Source of the DNA: UBA1847 sp942492205
GTDB taxonomy: Bacteria; Pseudomonadota; Gammaproteobacteria; Steroidobacterales; Woeseiaceae
DNA length: 64,000 bases
Direction of reading: 5' to 3'
Assembly: GCA_942492205.1 (NCBI GenBank)
Contig: CALODT010000002.1
Coordinates: 1 to 64,000 of the forward strand
Shown here: piece after piece, positions 44,132 through 52,585 of the stretch
Position numbering within the stretch: position 1 is the stretch's first letter
How the letters are laid out: the number at the start of each line of letters is the position of its first letter
The notes under the pieces: model-generated
Databases searched by the model: none
Told to the model about the DNA's origin: nothing
Seen by the model: only the letters and a program-made list of their open reading frames with translations
Position numbers and translations under genes: made by a program

Positions 44132-44165
44132 GTCTTGCTTGTCCTCAGGTCGATGCCGCGTCCAG

Positions 44166-44341
44166 GTGCTCCGCGGCATAAGGCCGCCAAGCCAACGCCG
44201 CTCCCGCACATCCATGTGCTCCGCGGCATAAGGCCATCCAGCCAACGCCGCTCCCGCACATCCATGTGCTCCGCGGCATAAGGCCATCCAGCCAACGCCG
44301 CTCCCGCACATCCATGTGCTCCGCGGCATAAGGCCATCCAT
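44166..44341. repeat. 50-bp tandem repeat, 3.5 copies, between attenuator and trpE
   Basis: Copies start at 44166, 44216, 44266 and a half copy at 44316. The unit runs from GTGCTCCGCGGCATAAGGCC to CGCTCCCGCACATCCAT. Copies 2 and 3 are identical and copy 1 differs by about three bases. It lies in the trp mRNA after the attenuator and before the trpE ribosome site. Since 50 is not a multiple of 3, it cannot code a regular repeat. Confidence 0.9.
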
Positions 44342-44345
44342 GGCC

Positions 44346-44382
44346 AAAAAAAAACCCGTCCCTGTAGTTGGCAGAGACGGGC
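44346..44382 (-). terminator. trp attenuator terminator
   Basis: Minus strand: stem CCCGTCTCTG / CAGGGACGGG (one mismatch, loop CCAACTA) followed by nine T residues. It starts 27 bases after the trpL stop. A GAGGGGG segment inside the trpL coding part (CAACAGAGGGGG) can pair with GCCCGTCTCTG and serve as antiterminator. Confidence 0.92.
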
Positions 44383-44408
44383 TTCTGGTCGTTTTGCTCA
44401 GCTAATGG

Positions 44409-44471
44409 TTAGCCAGCCACCCCCTCTGTTGCAGGCAGCCACCACCAGTTGTTTACGATCTGAGCAGTCAT
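44409..44471 (-). CDS. trpL: trp operon leader peptide, 20 aa
   Basis: Reads MTAQIVNNWWWLPATEGVAG with three successive tryptophan codons (residues 9-11), the typical sensor of charged tRNA-Trp. Ribosome stalling at these codons would free the downstream antiterminator and allow transcription into trpE. The -10 hexamer lies only 7 bases upstream of the ATG and no ribosome site fits between them, so the message probably starts at or within a base of the ATG (leaderless). Confidence 0.93.
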   Translation of the reverse strand: MTAQIVNNWWWLPATEGVAG

Positions 44472-44478
44472 TGGCCGA

Positions 44479-44507
44479 GTATTACCGCCGGCCCGGCATT
44501 GCGTCAA
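44479..44507 (-). promoter_or_regulatory. trp operon promoter
   Basis: -35 TTGACG (44502-44507), 17-base spacer, -10 TAATAC (44479-44484) on the minus strand. Expected start of transcription at 44471-44472. No TrpR-type operator (CTAG-centred palindrome) is evident in it. Confidence 0.8.
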
Positions 44508-44532
44508 GTACGGTCGGACATAAGGCGGCCGG

Positions 44533-46371
44533 CTAGAGTTCGTACATCATGGGCAGGACCAGCGAGAAACCGATCCACATGACGATCGTCAGCGGGATGC
44601 CGACGCGCAGGAAGTCCGCGAACTTGTAGCCACCGGCGCTCATGACCAGCAGGTTGGTCTGGTAGCCGTACGGTGTTGCAAAACTCATGTTGGCGCCGAA
44701 CAGCACGGCGAGAATAAAGGGCTCGGGGTCTACGCCCAGCTGATTCGCGATACTGATACCGATCGGAGTACCGATGGCTGCCGCTGCGTTGTTCGACACA
44801 ATGTTCGTCATGACGGTCATCAGCAGAAGGAATGCGCTCAGCACCACCGGCGGCGGCAGCCCGAAGGCCGCGTTGACGAAGCTGACGGCAATAAAGTCGG
44901 CCATGCCGGTGCCGCGCAGGGCGGTGCCGAGCGCCAGCGCGGTCACGATGATCATGACCACCGGGATAGACAATGAACTCGCGGCATCGCGCCAGCCGAG
45001 ACAGCCGGTGGCAATCATCAGGCCCAGCCCGATGATGGCGCTGACCGAGATCGGCATCAGGCCGGTCGCGGCCGCGAGCACGACGAACCCCATGATGGCG
45101 AGTGCCCGTTTCGCATGATGCGTTTGCGGCAGGTTCGTCGTGCCGTCAAGGACCAGCATTGTGCCGCTGTCTTTCAGGTTCGCGATGGCGTCGCTCGAGC
45201 CCTGCACCAGCAGGACGTCGCCGGCGCGCAGTCGGATCAGGTTCAGGTCTCCGGTAACCTGCGAGCTCGGCGCGCGCGCTCGATGCAGTGCAAGCGGCAA
45301 CAGGCCGTAGCTCGTGCTGAAACTCGCGGCCGCGAGGCTGCGCAAATGCAGCGGCGAGCCACGTGTGACCACGACCTCGGCCAGCTGCTGGCCCTCTGCT
45401 TTCAGCGGCGTCTCTTCATCAACCGGATGGTCGATGTCGGAAATATTGAAGAGCGTCGCCCCCAGCAGCCCTTCGTAGTGCTTCAGGTTTTCCGGCGAGT
45501 CCTTGACGAACAGCCTGTCCCCGGGCTGCAGCTTTACGGACGGCAGCTTGGCCAGAAATAACGAGTCCGTGCGCTGGATCTTGTCGATGCGCAGATTGCC
45601 GCCCGCTTTCGCAAGCACCTCGGAGAGCGACCGGCCGTCTGCAAACCCACCCTCCTTGACGTGCAGCTGTGCACTGAAGATGCGCGGCGACGTGTCCGCC
45701 ATCGGCGGCGTGCGATCCGGGATCAGGCGCGGCGCGACCAGCCAGAGATACAACACGCCGACACCGCCAACGATGGCAACCGGCAGGACAAAGTCGAACA
45801 GGCCAAAATCGTGTACGCCCATGTCATGAGAGATACCGACCACCAGCAGGTTGGTCGAGGTGCCGATGGTCGTCGACATGCCGCCGATAATGGTAGCCAG
45901 CCCCATCGGTAACATCACGCCGGAAACAGGGAACTTGGAGCGCAGCGAAGCGCCAACCAGGATCGGCATGAGCAACACGACGATAGGCGTGTTGTTCATG
46001 AATGCGCTGAGAATCGCCCCGGCTACCAGCGTGGTTACCAGCGCGAGAACGGGACGACTCGACCATGCCCGGCCGACGACGGTGGCCAGCGGTTGCAGTG
46101 CGCCCGTCGTTTCCAGCGCCTTGCCCACCATCATCAGGACACAGATAGTGATCAGCGCTTCGTTGCCGAATCCGGCAAAAAACTGTACCGCCCCGAGGGT
46201 AACCTCGCCGTCCTTTACATAGGGAAACAGTTGAAAACCGGCGACCAGCAGAATCAGTATCGCGAGCGACGACGATTCGAGCGGAATACTGTCACGCGTA
46301 AACAGGATCAGCGCGACGACCGTCAGGGCAAGAACGGCCAGGCCGTGAGCATCAGGTGTTATCGGTTGCAA
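44533..46371 (-). CDS. SLC13/DASS-type permease with RCK_C domains, 612 aa
   Basis: Inner-membrane transporter of the divalent anion:sodium symporter type, with two sets of helices around a cytoplasmic part. Family motifs: FMNNTPIVVLLMPILVGASL, IIGGMSTTIGTSTNLLVVGI and NIVSNNAAAAIGTPIGISIA. The central about 200 residues contain two TrkA-C (RCK_C) domains (FADGRSLSEVLAKAGGNLRI; GDLNLIRLRAGDVLLVQGSS), probably gating or ligand-sensing. Relatives carry sulfate, phosphate, dicarboxylates or possibly sulfonates; the substrate cannot be told. It is on the same strand as, and upstream of, trp, but the trp promoter lies immediately after its stop. Confidence 0.88.
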   Translation of the reverse strand: MQPITPDAHGLAVLALTVVALILFTRDSIPLESSSLAILILLVAGFQLFPYVKDGEVTLGAVQFFAGFGNEALITICVLMMVGKALETTGALQPLATVVGRAWSSRPVLALVTTLVAGAILSAFMNNTPIVVLLMPILVGASLRSKFPVSGVMLPMGLATIIGGMSTTIGTSTNLLVVGISHDMGVHDFGLFDFVLPVAIVGGVGVLYLWLVAPRLIPDRTPPMADTSPRIFSAQLHVKEGGFADGRSLSEVLAKAGGNLRIDKIQRTDSLFLAKLPSVKLQPGDRLFVKDSPENLKHYEGLLGATLFNISDIDHPVDEETPLKAEGQQLAEVVVTRGSPLHLRSLAAASFSTSYGLLPLALHRARAPSSQVTGDLNLIRLRAGDVLLVQGSSDAIANLKDSGTMLVLDGTTNLPQTHHAKRALAIMGFVVLAAATGLMPISVSAIIGLGLMIATGCLGWRDAASSLSIPVVMIIVTALALGTALRGTGMADFIAVSFVNAAFGLPPPVVLSAFLLLMTVMTNIVSNNAAAAIGTPIGISIANQLGVDPEPFILAVLFGANMSFATPYGYQTNLLVMSAGGYKFADFLRVGIPLTIVMWIGFSLVLPMMYEL

Positions 46372-46667
46372 AGACTTCCCTCAATCGATTGCTCCGGCAA
46401 GCGGCCGTTGAACTTATACCAGTTTATACCGGTTTCGCAATCTACCAACTATGTGGTTCGTTTTGCCTTTAGACGCTTCTGTTCCAGCAGAAGCATCTGA
46501 ATTCCTTGATGTTCCAAGTCTCAATGTCGCCGCGTCCGCGAGCAGCCGGGCAATGACGGCCAGATTGCCGTTGCCGGGCAGCAATTGCGTTGTTCAAGCC
46601 AGGGTCTGGCGCACTCTTCGCTGCGGGTGTAGGGTTTGCGGCCTGCACAGGTACAGGAACCCTTAAC
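46372..46667. other. 296-base gap between permease and yajQ
   Basis: Divergent promoter region. A small direct repeat TATACC(A/G)GTTT sits at about 46416-46435. No supported gene. Confidence 0.4.
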
Positions 46668-47150
46668 ATGCCATCTTTTGATGTAGTCAGCGACTTCGAT
46701 GCGCACGAAGCACGTAACGGCGTCGACCAGGCGAACCGTGAAGTAACCACACGATTCGACTTCAAGGGAACCGGGTCGAAATTCGAACTCGAGGAGCAGG
46801 TTATTACGCTTACGACGCAGTCCGATTTCCAGCTCAAGCAGATGATCGACATCCTGCACCAGAAGCTTTCCAAGCGCGGCGTCGACATTGCCTGCCTCGA
46901 GGAACAGGAGCCCGAATTTTCCGGAAGCGAGGCCCGCCAGAAAATAATCCTGCGGCGCGGTATCGACGCCGACCGCGCTCGCAAGCTGGTGAAGCAGATC
47001 AAGGCGGCAAAACTCAAGGTGCAGGCCGCTATCCAGGGAGACAAGCTGCGGGTCAGCGGCAAGAAGCGGGATGACCTGCAGGCGGTCATCAGCCTGCTGA
47101 AAGAGACGGACATCGGGCTGCCTTTACAATACGAGAATTTTCGGGATTGA
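46668..47150 (+). CDS. yajQ: YajQ-family nucleotide/cyclic-di-GMP-binding protein, 160 aa
   Basis: Start ATG 46668 (MPSFDVVSDFDAHEARNGVD) with AGGA upstream. TTRFDFKGTGSKFELEEQVI and VQAAIQGDKLRVSGKKRDDL are diagnostic for this family. Two ferredoxin-like folds make a nucleic-acid or nucleotide-binding surface. Some homologues in related gammaproteobacteria bind cyclic-di-GMP and act as cofactors of regulators; whether this one does is unknown. Cytoplasmic. Open frame further upstream is not family sequence. Confidence 0.93.
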   Translation: MPSFDVVSDFDAHEARNGVDQANREVTTRFDFKGTGSKFELEEQVITLTTQSDFQLKQMIDILHQKLSKRGVDIACLEEQEPEFSGSEARQKIILRRGIDADRARKLVKQIKAAKLKVQAAIQGDKLRVSGKKRDDLQAVISLLKETDIGLPLQYENFRD

Positions 47151-47220
47151 GCTCCCCGGGGCTAAGGGATAAGGTGTACGTCTCCGCTACACCGCGCTAG
47201 CCCTGACAAGAAGAAGAACA

Positions 47221-49962
47221 ATGGGTACCGGAATACACAAGACACCGCGGCGCCAGGACATCACCTTCGAAGACAAGGACCAGTCTTTGCGCGATGATGT
47301 CCGGACGCTTGGCGCGATGGTCGGCGATCTGATTCGCGAACAAAGTGGCGAAGAGCTTTACGACTTTGTGGAAACAGCGCGCCTGCGTGCAATCCGCCGA
47401 CGCGAGGGCAACGAAGTCGAAGGCGAAGACCTGGCGTCTCTCGTTGAAAGCCTTGAGCCGGAGCTCGCACTGCAGCTGATCCGCAGCTTCTCCACCTATT
47501 TCCAGATGGTCAACACGGCGGAGAAGGTCCACCGCATACGCCGCCGCATGGAATACCTGCGCGACGCCGACCAGAACCAGCCGGGCGGGCTCGAGGAAAC
47601 GCTGCTCAAGCTGAAGGCCGCGGGCATCGGAATCGATGATCTGCAGGCGCTGCTCGATTCGATGTCGATCGAGCCGGTGTTCACCGCACACCCCACGGAA
47701 CCAACACGTCGCACGATACTCCGCAAGGAACAACAGATCGTCAAACACCTTGTCGATCTCCTGAACCCGATGTTGACACCGCAGGAGACCAACGCTGCCC
47801 TGCAGAACATTCGGCTCCTGGTAACAACCGGCTGGCAGACGGACGAGCATCCCAGTGAACAGATGACGGTTGCCGACGAGCTCGAGCACGTCCTGTTTTT
47901 TGTCACCGATGTCCTGTATCGCGCCATGCCGCCGTTCTATGAAGACATTCGCGATGCGGTGACGAAAATCTACGGAGACGATGCGAAGAAACTCGAAATC
48001 CCGATTCTCGTGAAATTCGCCTCCTGGGTCGGCGGCGACATGGACGGCAACCCGAACGTCAATGCGAAAACGATTCGCGCCACGCTCGCGCGACAGCGCT
48101 CACTGGTCCTGGACCTGTACTACAAGGAATGCGCCACGCTCTCGGCCAAGTTGAGCCAGTCAGAAGGCCGGGCAACGTTCAGCGAGGCCCTGCTCGGGCG
48201 CATCGAGGAATATCGCGGCATTTTCCAGCAGGCCTACCACGCCGTTCCCGCGCGCCATCGCGACATGCCTTACCGCGTATTTCTGCGCCTCGTGCAGCAG
48301 CGACTGCAGTCGACCTTCGACGACGACATCTATCCTTACGAGAAAGTCAGCCAGCTGGTCGCGGACGTAGAGCTCATCGCCGAAAGCCTGTCCTGCAACA
48401 AGGGGACGCATGCCGGGCTGTTCGCGGTGCGCCGACTCCTGCGCCGCATCCATACTTTCGGGTTTCACCTGGTGACGCTCGACGTTCGCCAGGATGCCGA
48501 TGTTCATCGTCGCGTCGTCGGTGAGTGCCTGGGCGAAGACGACTGGCTCGAACTCGACGCAAAAGAGCGGACGAAGAAAATTATCGGCGCACTGCAGACG
48601 CGCGAGAACGCGCCGATGACCCTGAGTACGCGCGCCCGCAAGACCCTGAGCGTGTTCCAGGCCATCGCGTTTTGTCACCGCAAGTATGGCAAGAAGTCGA
48701 TCGGCCCGTTCATCATCAGCATGACGCAGGACGCGGACGATATTCTCTCGGTACTGCTGCTCGCTCAGTGGGGTGAGCTGCACAATCGTCGTGTCGAAGT
48801 GCCGCTCGACATCGCTCCTCTGCTGGAGACCGTCGACGACCTGCACAATGGCCCTGAAATACTCGAGGCGCTGTTAAGCACCAAGCTGTACCGGGAGCAC
48901 CTGGAACGGCGCCGCAACCGGCAAACAGTAATGATCGGTTATTCCGACAGCAACAAGGACGGCGGACTCGCTTCGGCGCGCTGGGCGTTGCAGAACGCGC
49001 AGCAGACGCTGGTAACCACCGTCGAAGCCCAGGGCATCGAACTGACGCTCTTCCATGGTCGTGGCGGCACCATCAGTCGCGGCGGCAGCAAGACACATAC
49101 CGCCGTGCTGGGGGCGCCGGCCGGCACCGTCAACGGCCAGCTGCGCGTGACGGAACAGGGCGAGATCATCAACGAGAAATACGGTCTGCGCGGTATCGCG
49201 TTGCGGACCCTCGAGCAGATTACAGGTTCCGTGGCGCTGGCGACGGCCATGCCCAAGCATCGCGGCAATGACATGCCGGAATGGCATGAAATGATGGACG
49301 TGATCGCCGCCGAGAGCCGCATCGCTTATCGCAAACTCATCTACGAGACACCGGGCTTCTACGAGTACTTCAGGGAAGCGACGCCGATCGACCTGATCGA
49401 ACGCATGCGCATCGGCTCACGACCGTCGGCGCGACGATCGCAGTCCGGTATCGAGGACCTGCGCGCCATCCCCTGGGTCTTCTCCTGGACACAGTCGCGC
49501 TTTGTGCTGCCGGGCTGGTACGGCCTGGGCACGGGCCTGGCCAAGGCGGCCGAGCAGTTCGGCGACGAGGCTTTCCGCGAGATGTTCGCCGAATGGTATT
49601 TCCTGCGATCGCTGACGGCGGATGCCGAGATGGTACTCGCCAAGTCCGACCTCGGGATCGCCGAACTCTATTCGCAGCTGGCGGGCGAACGGCACGATGA
49701 GTTCTTTCCGATCATCAAGGCGGAATACGACCTGACACGCGACCTGATCCTCGAGTATTCCGACCACGAGTCCTTGCTCGAGGGCGATGTGACACTGCAG
49801 CGCGCCATCATGCTGCGCAACCCGTACGTCGATCCGATGAGCCTTATGCAGGTTGACCTGCTGTCACGATGGCGTGCAACGAATCGCGAGGACGGCGAGT
49901 TATTCACAGCGTTGCTCGCGAGCGTCAATGGCATCGCGCAGGCGCTGCAGAATACGGGTTAG
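47221..49962 (+). CDS. ppc: phosphoenolpyruvate carboxylase
   Basis: Fixes bicarbonate onto phosphoenolpyruvate to refill oxaloacetate. Signature and catalytic motifs: VFTAHPTEPTRRTILRKEQQ (catalytic His), VGGDMDGNPNV, VMIGYSDSNKDGGLASARWA (second signature) and TLFHGRGGTISRGG. The C-terminus ends in QNTG as in the family. 913 aa, complete. Only a weak GA-rich ribosome site precedes the ATG. It stands alone with no terminator obvious after it. Confidence 0.97.
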   Translation: MGTGIHKTPRRQDITFEDKDQSLRDDVRTLGAMVGDLIREQSGEELYDFVETARLRAIRRREGNEVEGEDLASLVESLEPELALQLIRSFSTYFQMVNTAEKVHRIRRRMEYLRDADQNQPGGLEETLLKLKAAGIGIDDLQALLDSMSIEPVFTAHPTEPTRRTILRKEQQIVKHLVDLLNPMLTPQETNAALQNIRLLVTTGWQTDEHPSEQMTVADELEHVLFFVTDVLYRAMPPFYEDIRDAVTKIYGDDAKKLEIPILVKFASWVGGDMDGNPNVNAKTIRATLARQRSLVLDLYYKECATLSAKLSQSEGRATFSEALLGRIEEYRGIFQQAYHAVPARHRDMPYRVFLRLVQQRLQSTFDDDIYPYEKVSQLVADVELIAESLSCNKGTHAGLFAVRRLLRRIHTFGFHLVTLDVRQDADVHRRVVGECLGEDDWLELDAKERTKKIIGALQTRENAPMTLSTRARKTLSVFQAIAFCHRKYGKKSIGPFIISMTQDADDILSVLLLAQWGELHNRRVEVPLDIAPLLETVDDLHNGPEILEALLSTKLYREHLERRRNRQTVMIGYSDSNKDGGLASARWALQNAQQTLVTTVEAQGIELTLFHGRGGTISRGGSKTHTAVLGAPAGTVNGQLRVTEQGEIINEKYGLRGIALRTLEQITGSVALATAMPKHRGNDMPEWHEMMDVIAAESRIAYRKLIYETPGFYEYFREATPIDLIERMRIGSRPSARRSQSGIEDLRAIPWVFSWTQSRFVLPGWYGLGTGLAKAAEQFGDEAFREMFAEWYFLRSLTADAEMVLAKSDLGIAELYSQLAGERHDEFFPIIKAEYDLTRDLILEYSDHESLLEGDVTLQRAIMLRNPYVDPMSLMQVDLLSRWRATNREDGELFTALLASVNGIAQALQNTG

Positions 49963-50017
49963 GCGTTTCCCATTGTGAGTCTGGTCGCGGCCGCCGGCCG
50001 CGCCTGCCGATGTCGTG

Positions 50018-50692
50018 CTATTCCTCGATAAAGCTCGCAAATTCGTCGAGTGACTTGCGCTCGATATCCGGCACACGTGCGTCGTCTGCCGGATAGCCAA
50101 CGACCAGCAACAGAAACGGCCGCTCGTTTTTTGGTCGACCCAGTATTTCGTTAAGAAACTTCATCGGGCTCGGTGTGTGCGTCAGCGTTGCCAGCCCCGC
50201 CGTGTGCAGCGCTGTAATGAGGATGCCCGTGGCAATACCCGTCGACTCGGTCGGATAGTAGTGTTTCACCCGGGTGCCATCCGGCAGCTCACCGAATTTC
50301 TGCAGAAACACGGCAATAAGATAGGGCGCGGTTTCCAGGAACGGTTTCTGCTCGTCGGTACCCAGCGGCTGCAGGGCTGCCAGCCATTCGTCCGACGCCC
50401 GATGCTCATAGAACTCACGCTCCTCGGCCTCCGCGGCTACGCGAATCTTCTTCCTGGTCTCGGCCCCGCTGACCACTGCAAAATGCCAGGGCTGCAGATT
50501 CGCACCGCTGGGCGCCGTGTTGGCGGCTCGCAGTGCCGTCTCTATGATGTCCCTGGGCACCGGCCGATCCGAGAAATCCCGCACCGAACGGCGACGGTCG
50601 ATGTCCGCGTAAAAATCGTTGATGCGCCGGCGCATCTCCGCCAGCGGATACTCACGGTAACGAGACAGCGGGACGGTCGGATTGTTGCTCAT
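50018..50692 (-). CDS. nitroreductase-family flavoprotein, 224 aa
   Basis: Start at MSNNPTVPLSRYREYP (ATG 50692); the longer upstream frame is not family-like. RRSVRDFSDRPVPRDIIETA and NTAPSGANLQPWHFAVVSGA are the FMN-binding motifs. STGIATGILITALHTAGLAT and RPFLLLVVGYPADD are typical of the BluB/IYD-like branch of nitroreductases. It would reduce a substrate using FMN and NAD(P)H, but the substrate is unknown. Iodotyrosine-deiodinase-like enzymes share this layout, so a dehalogenase role is an alternative. Confidence 0.85.
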   Translation of the reverse strand: MSNNPTVPLSRYREYPLAEMRRRINDFYADIDRRRSVRDFSDRPVPRDIIETALRAANTAPSGANLQPWHFAVVSGAETRKKIRVAAEAEEREFYEHRASDEWLAALQPLGTDEQKPFLETAPYLIAVFLQKFGELPDGTRVKHYYPTESTGIATGILITALHTAGLATLTHTPSPMKFLNEILGRPKNERPFLLLVVGYPADDARVPDIERKSLDEFASFIEE

Positions 50693-50735
50693 GCTCTCGG
50701 TCTCTGTTGTGCGGCTGCCAGGGCATTGGTGGCCT

Positions 50736-51176
50736 TTATTTCCTGGTCTCACCCAGCGTCTGCAGAACGCTCCATTCGCTGGTGTCATTCTCGGACACGG
50801 CCCGGCCGCGCATCGATATGCCGGCCTCGTGAACCGATTCCGCGCGCCCGGTTAGCAGCGGATGCCATCTTGGCAGGTCCTTGCCGTCCGCGAGGCGCCG
50901 GTACGCACAGCTGTCCGGCAGCCAGTCGAACGTGTCCGGCTCATCAACAGACAGCACGAGACAGTCCGCCACGCGCTTCGCTCGCGCGGCGTAGTCGGTG
51001 CAGCGACAGCTATCGATGTCCAGCAGGCGACAGGCAATATCCGTGTAATGGATTTCGCCCGTGTCCTCGTCTTCCAGCTTGTGCATGCAGCACAAGGCGC
51101 AACCGTCGCACAGCGACTCCCACTCCGCTTCATTCATCTCGGCGAGCGATTTGCGTTTCCAGAATTGTTCGGTCAT
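50736..51176 (-). CDS. ycgN: YcgN-family cysteine-cluster protein
   Basis: Start at MTEQFWKRKSLAEMN (ATG 51176). LCDGCALCCMHKLEDEDTGE, ACRLLDIDSCRCTDYAAR and ADCLVLS carry the eight-cysteine pattern of UPF0260, suggesting a metal or iron-sulfur site. DTFDWLPDSCAYRRLADGKD and the end match E. coli YcgN. 146 aa. Function undefined. It is divergent from the dehydrogenase gene by 38 bases. Confidence 0.92.
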   Translation of the reverse strand: MTEQFWKRKSLAEMNEAEWESLCDGCALCCMHKLEDEDTGEIHYTDIACRLLDIDSCRCTDYAARAKRVADCLVLSVDEPDTFDWLPDSCAYRRLADGKDLPRWHPLLTGRAESVHEAGISMRGRAVSENDTSEWSVLQTLGETRK

Positions 51177-51214
51177 CGTCCCGTACTTTGCGACAGCGGG
51201 CATGGAATATCCAC

Positions 51215-52168
51215 ATGAAAGCGGTGTTTCTTGACTGGGCCACGATGGGTCCGGGTCTCGACACGAGCGCACTTCGCGCCGTGCTGCCTGACCTCGAGGT
51301 TTTCGACGTTACCGAACCGCGGCAGGTGGCGGAGAGGATTCGGGGCGCTGAATACGTGCTGGCCAACAAGATACGGCTGACCGACGAGCTCCTCGAGCGC
51401 TGCACCGAACTGCGGTTTATCGGGCTCACCGCAACCGGCACCGACAACGTCGACCTGCAAGCGGCGCGGCGTCACGACGTGGCGGTTTGCAACATCCGCG
51501 CGTACTGCAGCCAGTCCGTCGCCGAGCATGTTTTTGCCTGCCTGCTCAACCTCACGCACAGCCTCGGCCCGTATACCCGGGACGTCGCTGCCGGTGAATG
51601 GCAGCGCTCGAAGGACTTTTGCCTGTTGACGCACCCGGTACGCGAGCTGTCCGCAATGACGCTCGGCATCATCGGCTATGGAGAGCTCGGCCGAGCGGTC
51701 GCAACCGTCGGTCGATCGTTCGGCATGAACGTCATCGTCGCCGCTCGACCGGGCTCCGAGGGCGTCGAGGACGGGCGCGTCTCGTTCGCGGAGCTACTGC
51801 GAGAGAGCGACGTCATCTCGCTGCACTGCCCGCTTAACGACAACACGATGAACCTTTTCGGCGCCGACGAATTCAGGAAGATGAAAGGCGACGCGATACT
51901 GATTAACACGGCGCGGGGCGGACTGGTCGATTCCGCCGCACTGGCAGAGGCCCTGCGTGCGGGCCAAATAGCGGCGGCCGCAATCGACGTTTTACCCCAG
52001 GAGCCGCCGGTGAATGGCGACCCGCTGCTGGATTACGACGGAGACAACCTGCTCGTAACGCCGCACATCGCCTGGGCAACCAACGAGGCGCGCCAGGCGG
52101 CGATCGACGAGTTAACGGCGAACATAGTCGCTTTTACCGAGGGACGGGAAAGAAACAGGGTGGTCTGA
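51215..52168 (+). CDS. D-2-hydroxyacid dehydrogenase (hydroxypyruvate reductase-like)
   Basis: NAD-dependent enzyme, 317 aa from ATG 51215. The Rossmann fold reads LGIIGYGELGRAVATVGRSF. Catalytic residues: Arg in LINTARGGLVDSAALAEALR, Glu in DVLPQEPP and His in VTPHIAWATNEARQAA. GLTATGTDNVDLQAARRHDV and YCSQSVAEHVFACLLNLTHS are conserved in glycerate dehydrogenases (HprA). The likely reaction is hydroxypyruvate/glyoxylate reduction; exact substrate inferred. Confidence 0.9.
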   Translation: MKAVFLDWATMGPGLDTSALRAVLPDLEVFDVTEPRQVAERIRGAEYVLANKIRLTDELLERCTELRFIGLTATGTDNVDLQAARRHDVAVCNIRAYCSQSVAEHVFACLLNLTHSLGPYTRDVAAGEWQRSKDFCLLTHPVRELSAMTLGIIGYGELGRAVATVGRSFGMNVIVAARPGSEGVEDGRVSFAELLRESDVISLHCPLNDNTMNLFGADEFRKMKGDAILINTARGGLVDSAALAEALRAGQIAAAAIDVLPQEPPVNGDPLLDYDGDNLLVTPHIAWATNEARQAAIDELTANIVAFTEGRERNRVV

Positions 52169-52585
52169 TCAGGTGCCGATTATCTGTCGCGCCCATTGCA
52201 CGATCTGCCGCACCCGCGGCGAGCCGAGGTCGTAGGCTTCATCGAAATTCACCCACCGCCATTCGTGGTGCTCTGGCGCACCGGTTTCCGGCGATAAGCC
52301 CATTGTGACTTCCGACTGCTCGGTGCTCGCAATGTAGTAACGCGCAACCTTGCCGCGACTGTACGGGCCGGTCTCGAAGTAGCGATCGCCCCAGTCGAAG
52401 CCAAGCTGGTTAATCCCGGTCTCCTCCTCGACTTCGCGCAGCGCAGCGCCCATGGGCTCCTCCCCGGGCTCCTTCACGCCTTTCGGAAAATCCCAGTGAT
52501 GATAGGCGCGCAACAAAAGTGTTACCCACCCTTGTTCCGTACGACGCGCAATAACGACACCGCAAGAATGTTTTTCCTCCGTCAC
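52169..52585 (-). CDS. NUDIX hydrolase, bis(5'-nucleosyl)-tetraphosphatase-like
   Basis: The start is taken at GTG 52585 (VTEEKHSCGVVIARR), overlapping the stop of the permease gene by 4 bases (GTGA). The NUDIX box GVKEPGEEPMGAALREVEEE plus TGI is complete. AYHHWDFPKGVKEPG and WRWVNFDEAYDL match the diadenosine tetraphosphatase branch. 138 aa. It would degrade Ap4A-type alarmones. The overlap makes it the last gene of the ybbA-ybbP transcript. Confidence 0.88.
   Translation of the reverse strand: MTEEKHSCGVVIARRTEQGWVTLLLRAYHHWDFPKGVKEPGEEPMGAALREVEEETGINQLGFDWGDRYFETGPYSRGKVARYYIASTEQSEVTMGLSPETGAPEHHEWRWVNFDEAYDLGSPRVRQIVQWARQIIGT

Noticed and set aside
44132..44347. N-terminal extension of trpE through the tandem repeats
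   Set aside because: It is the 50-bp repeat read in changing frames and includes the transcript region after the attenuator; a good start with ribosome site exists at 44131.
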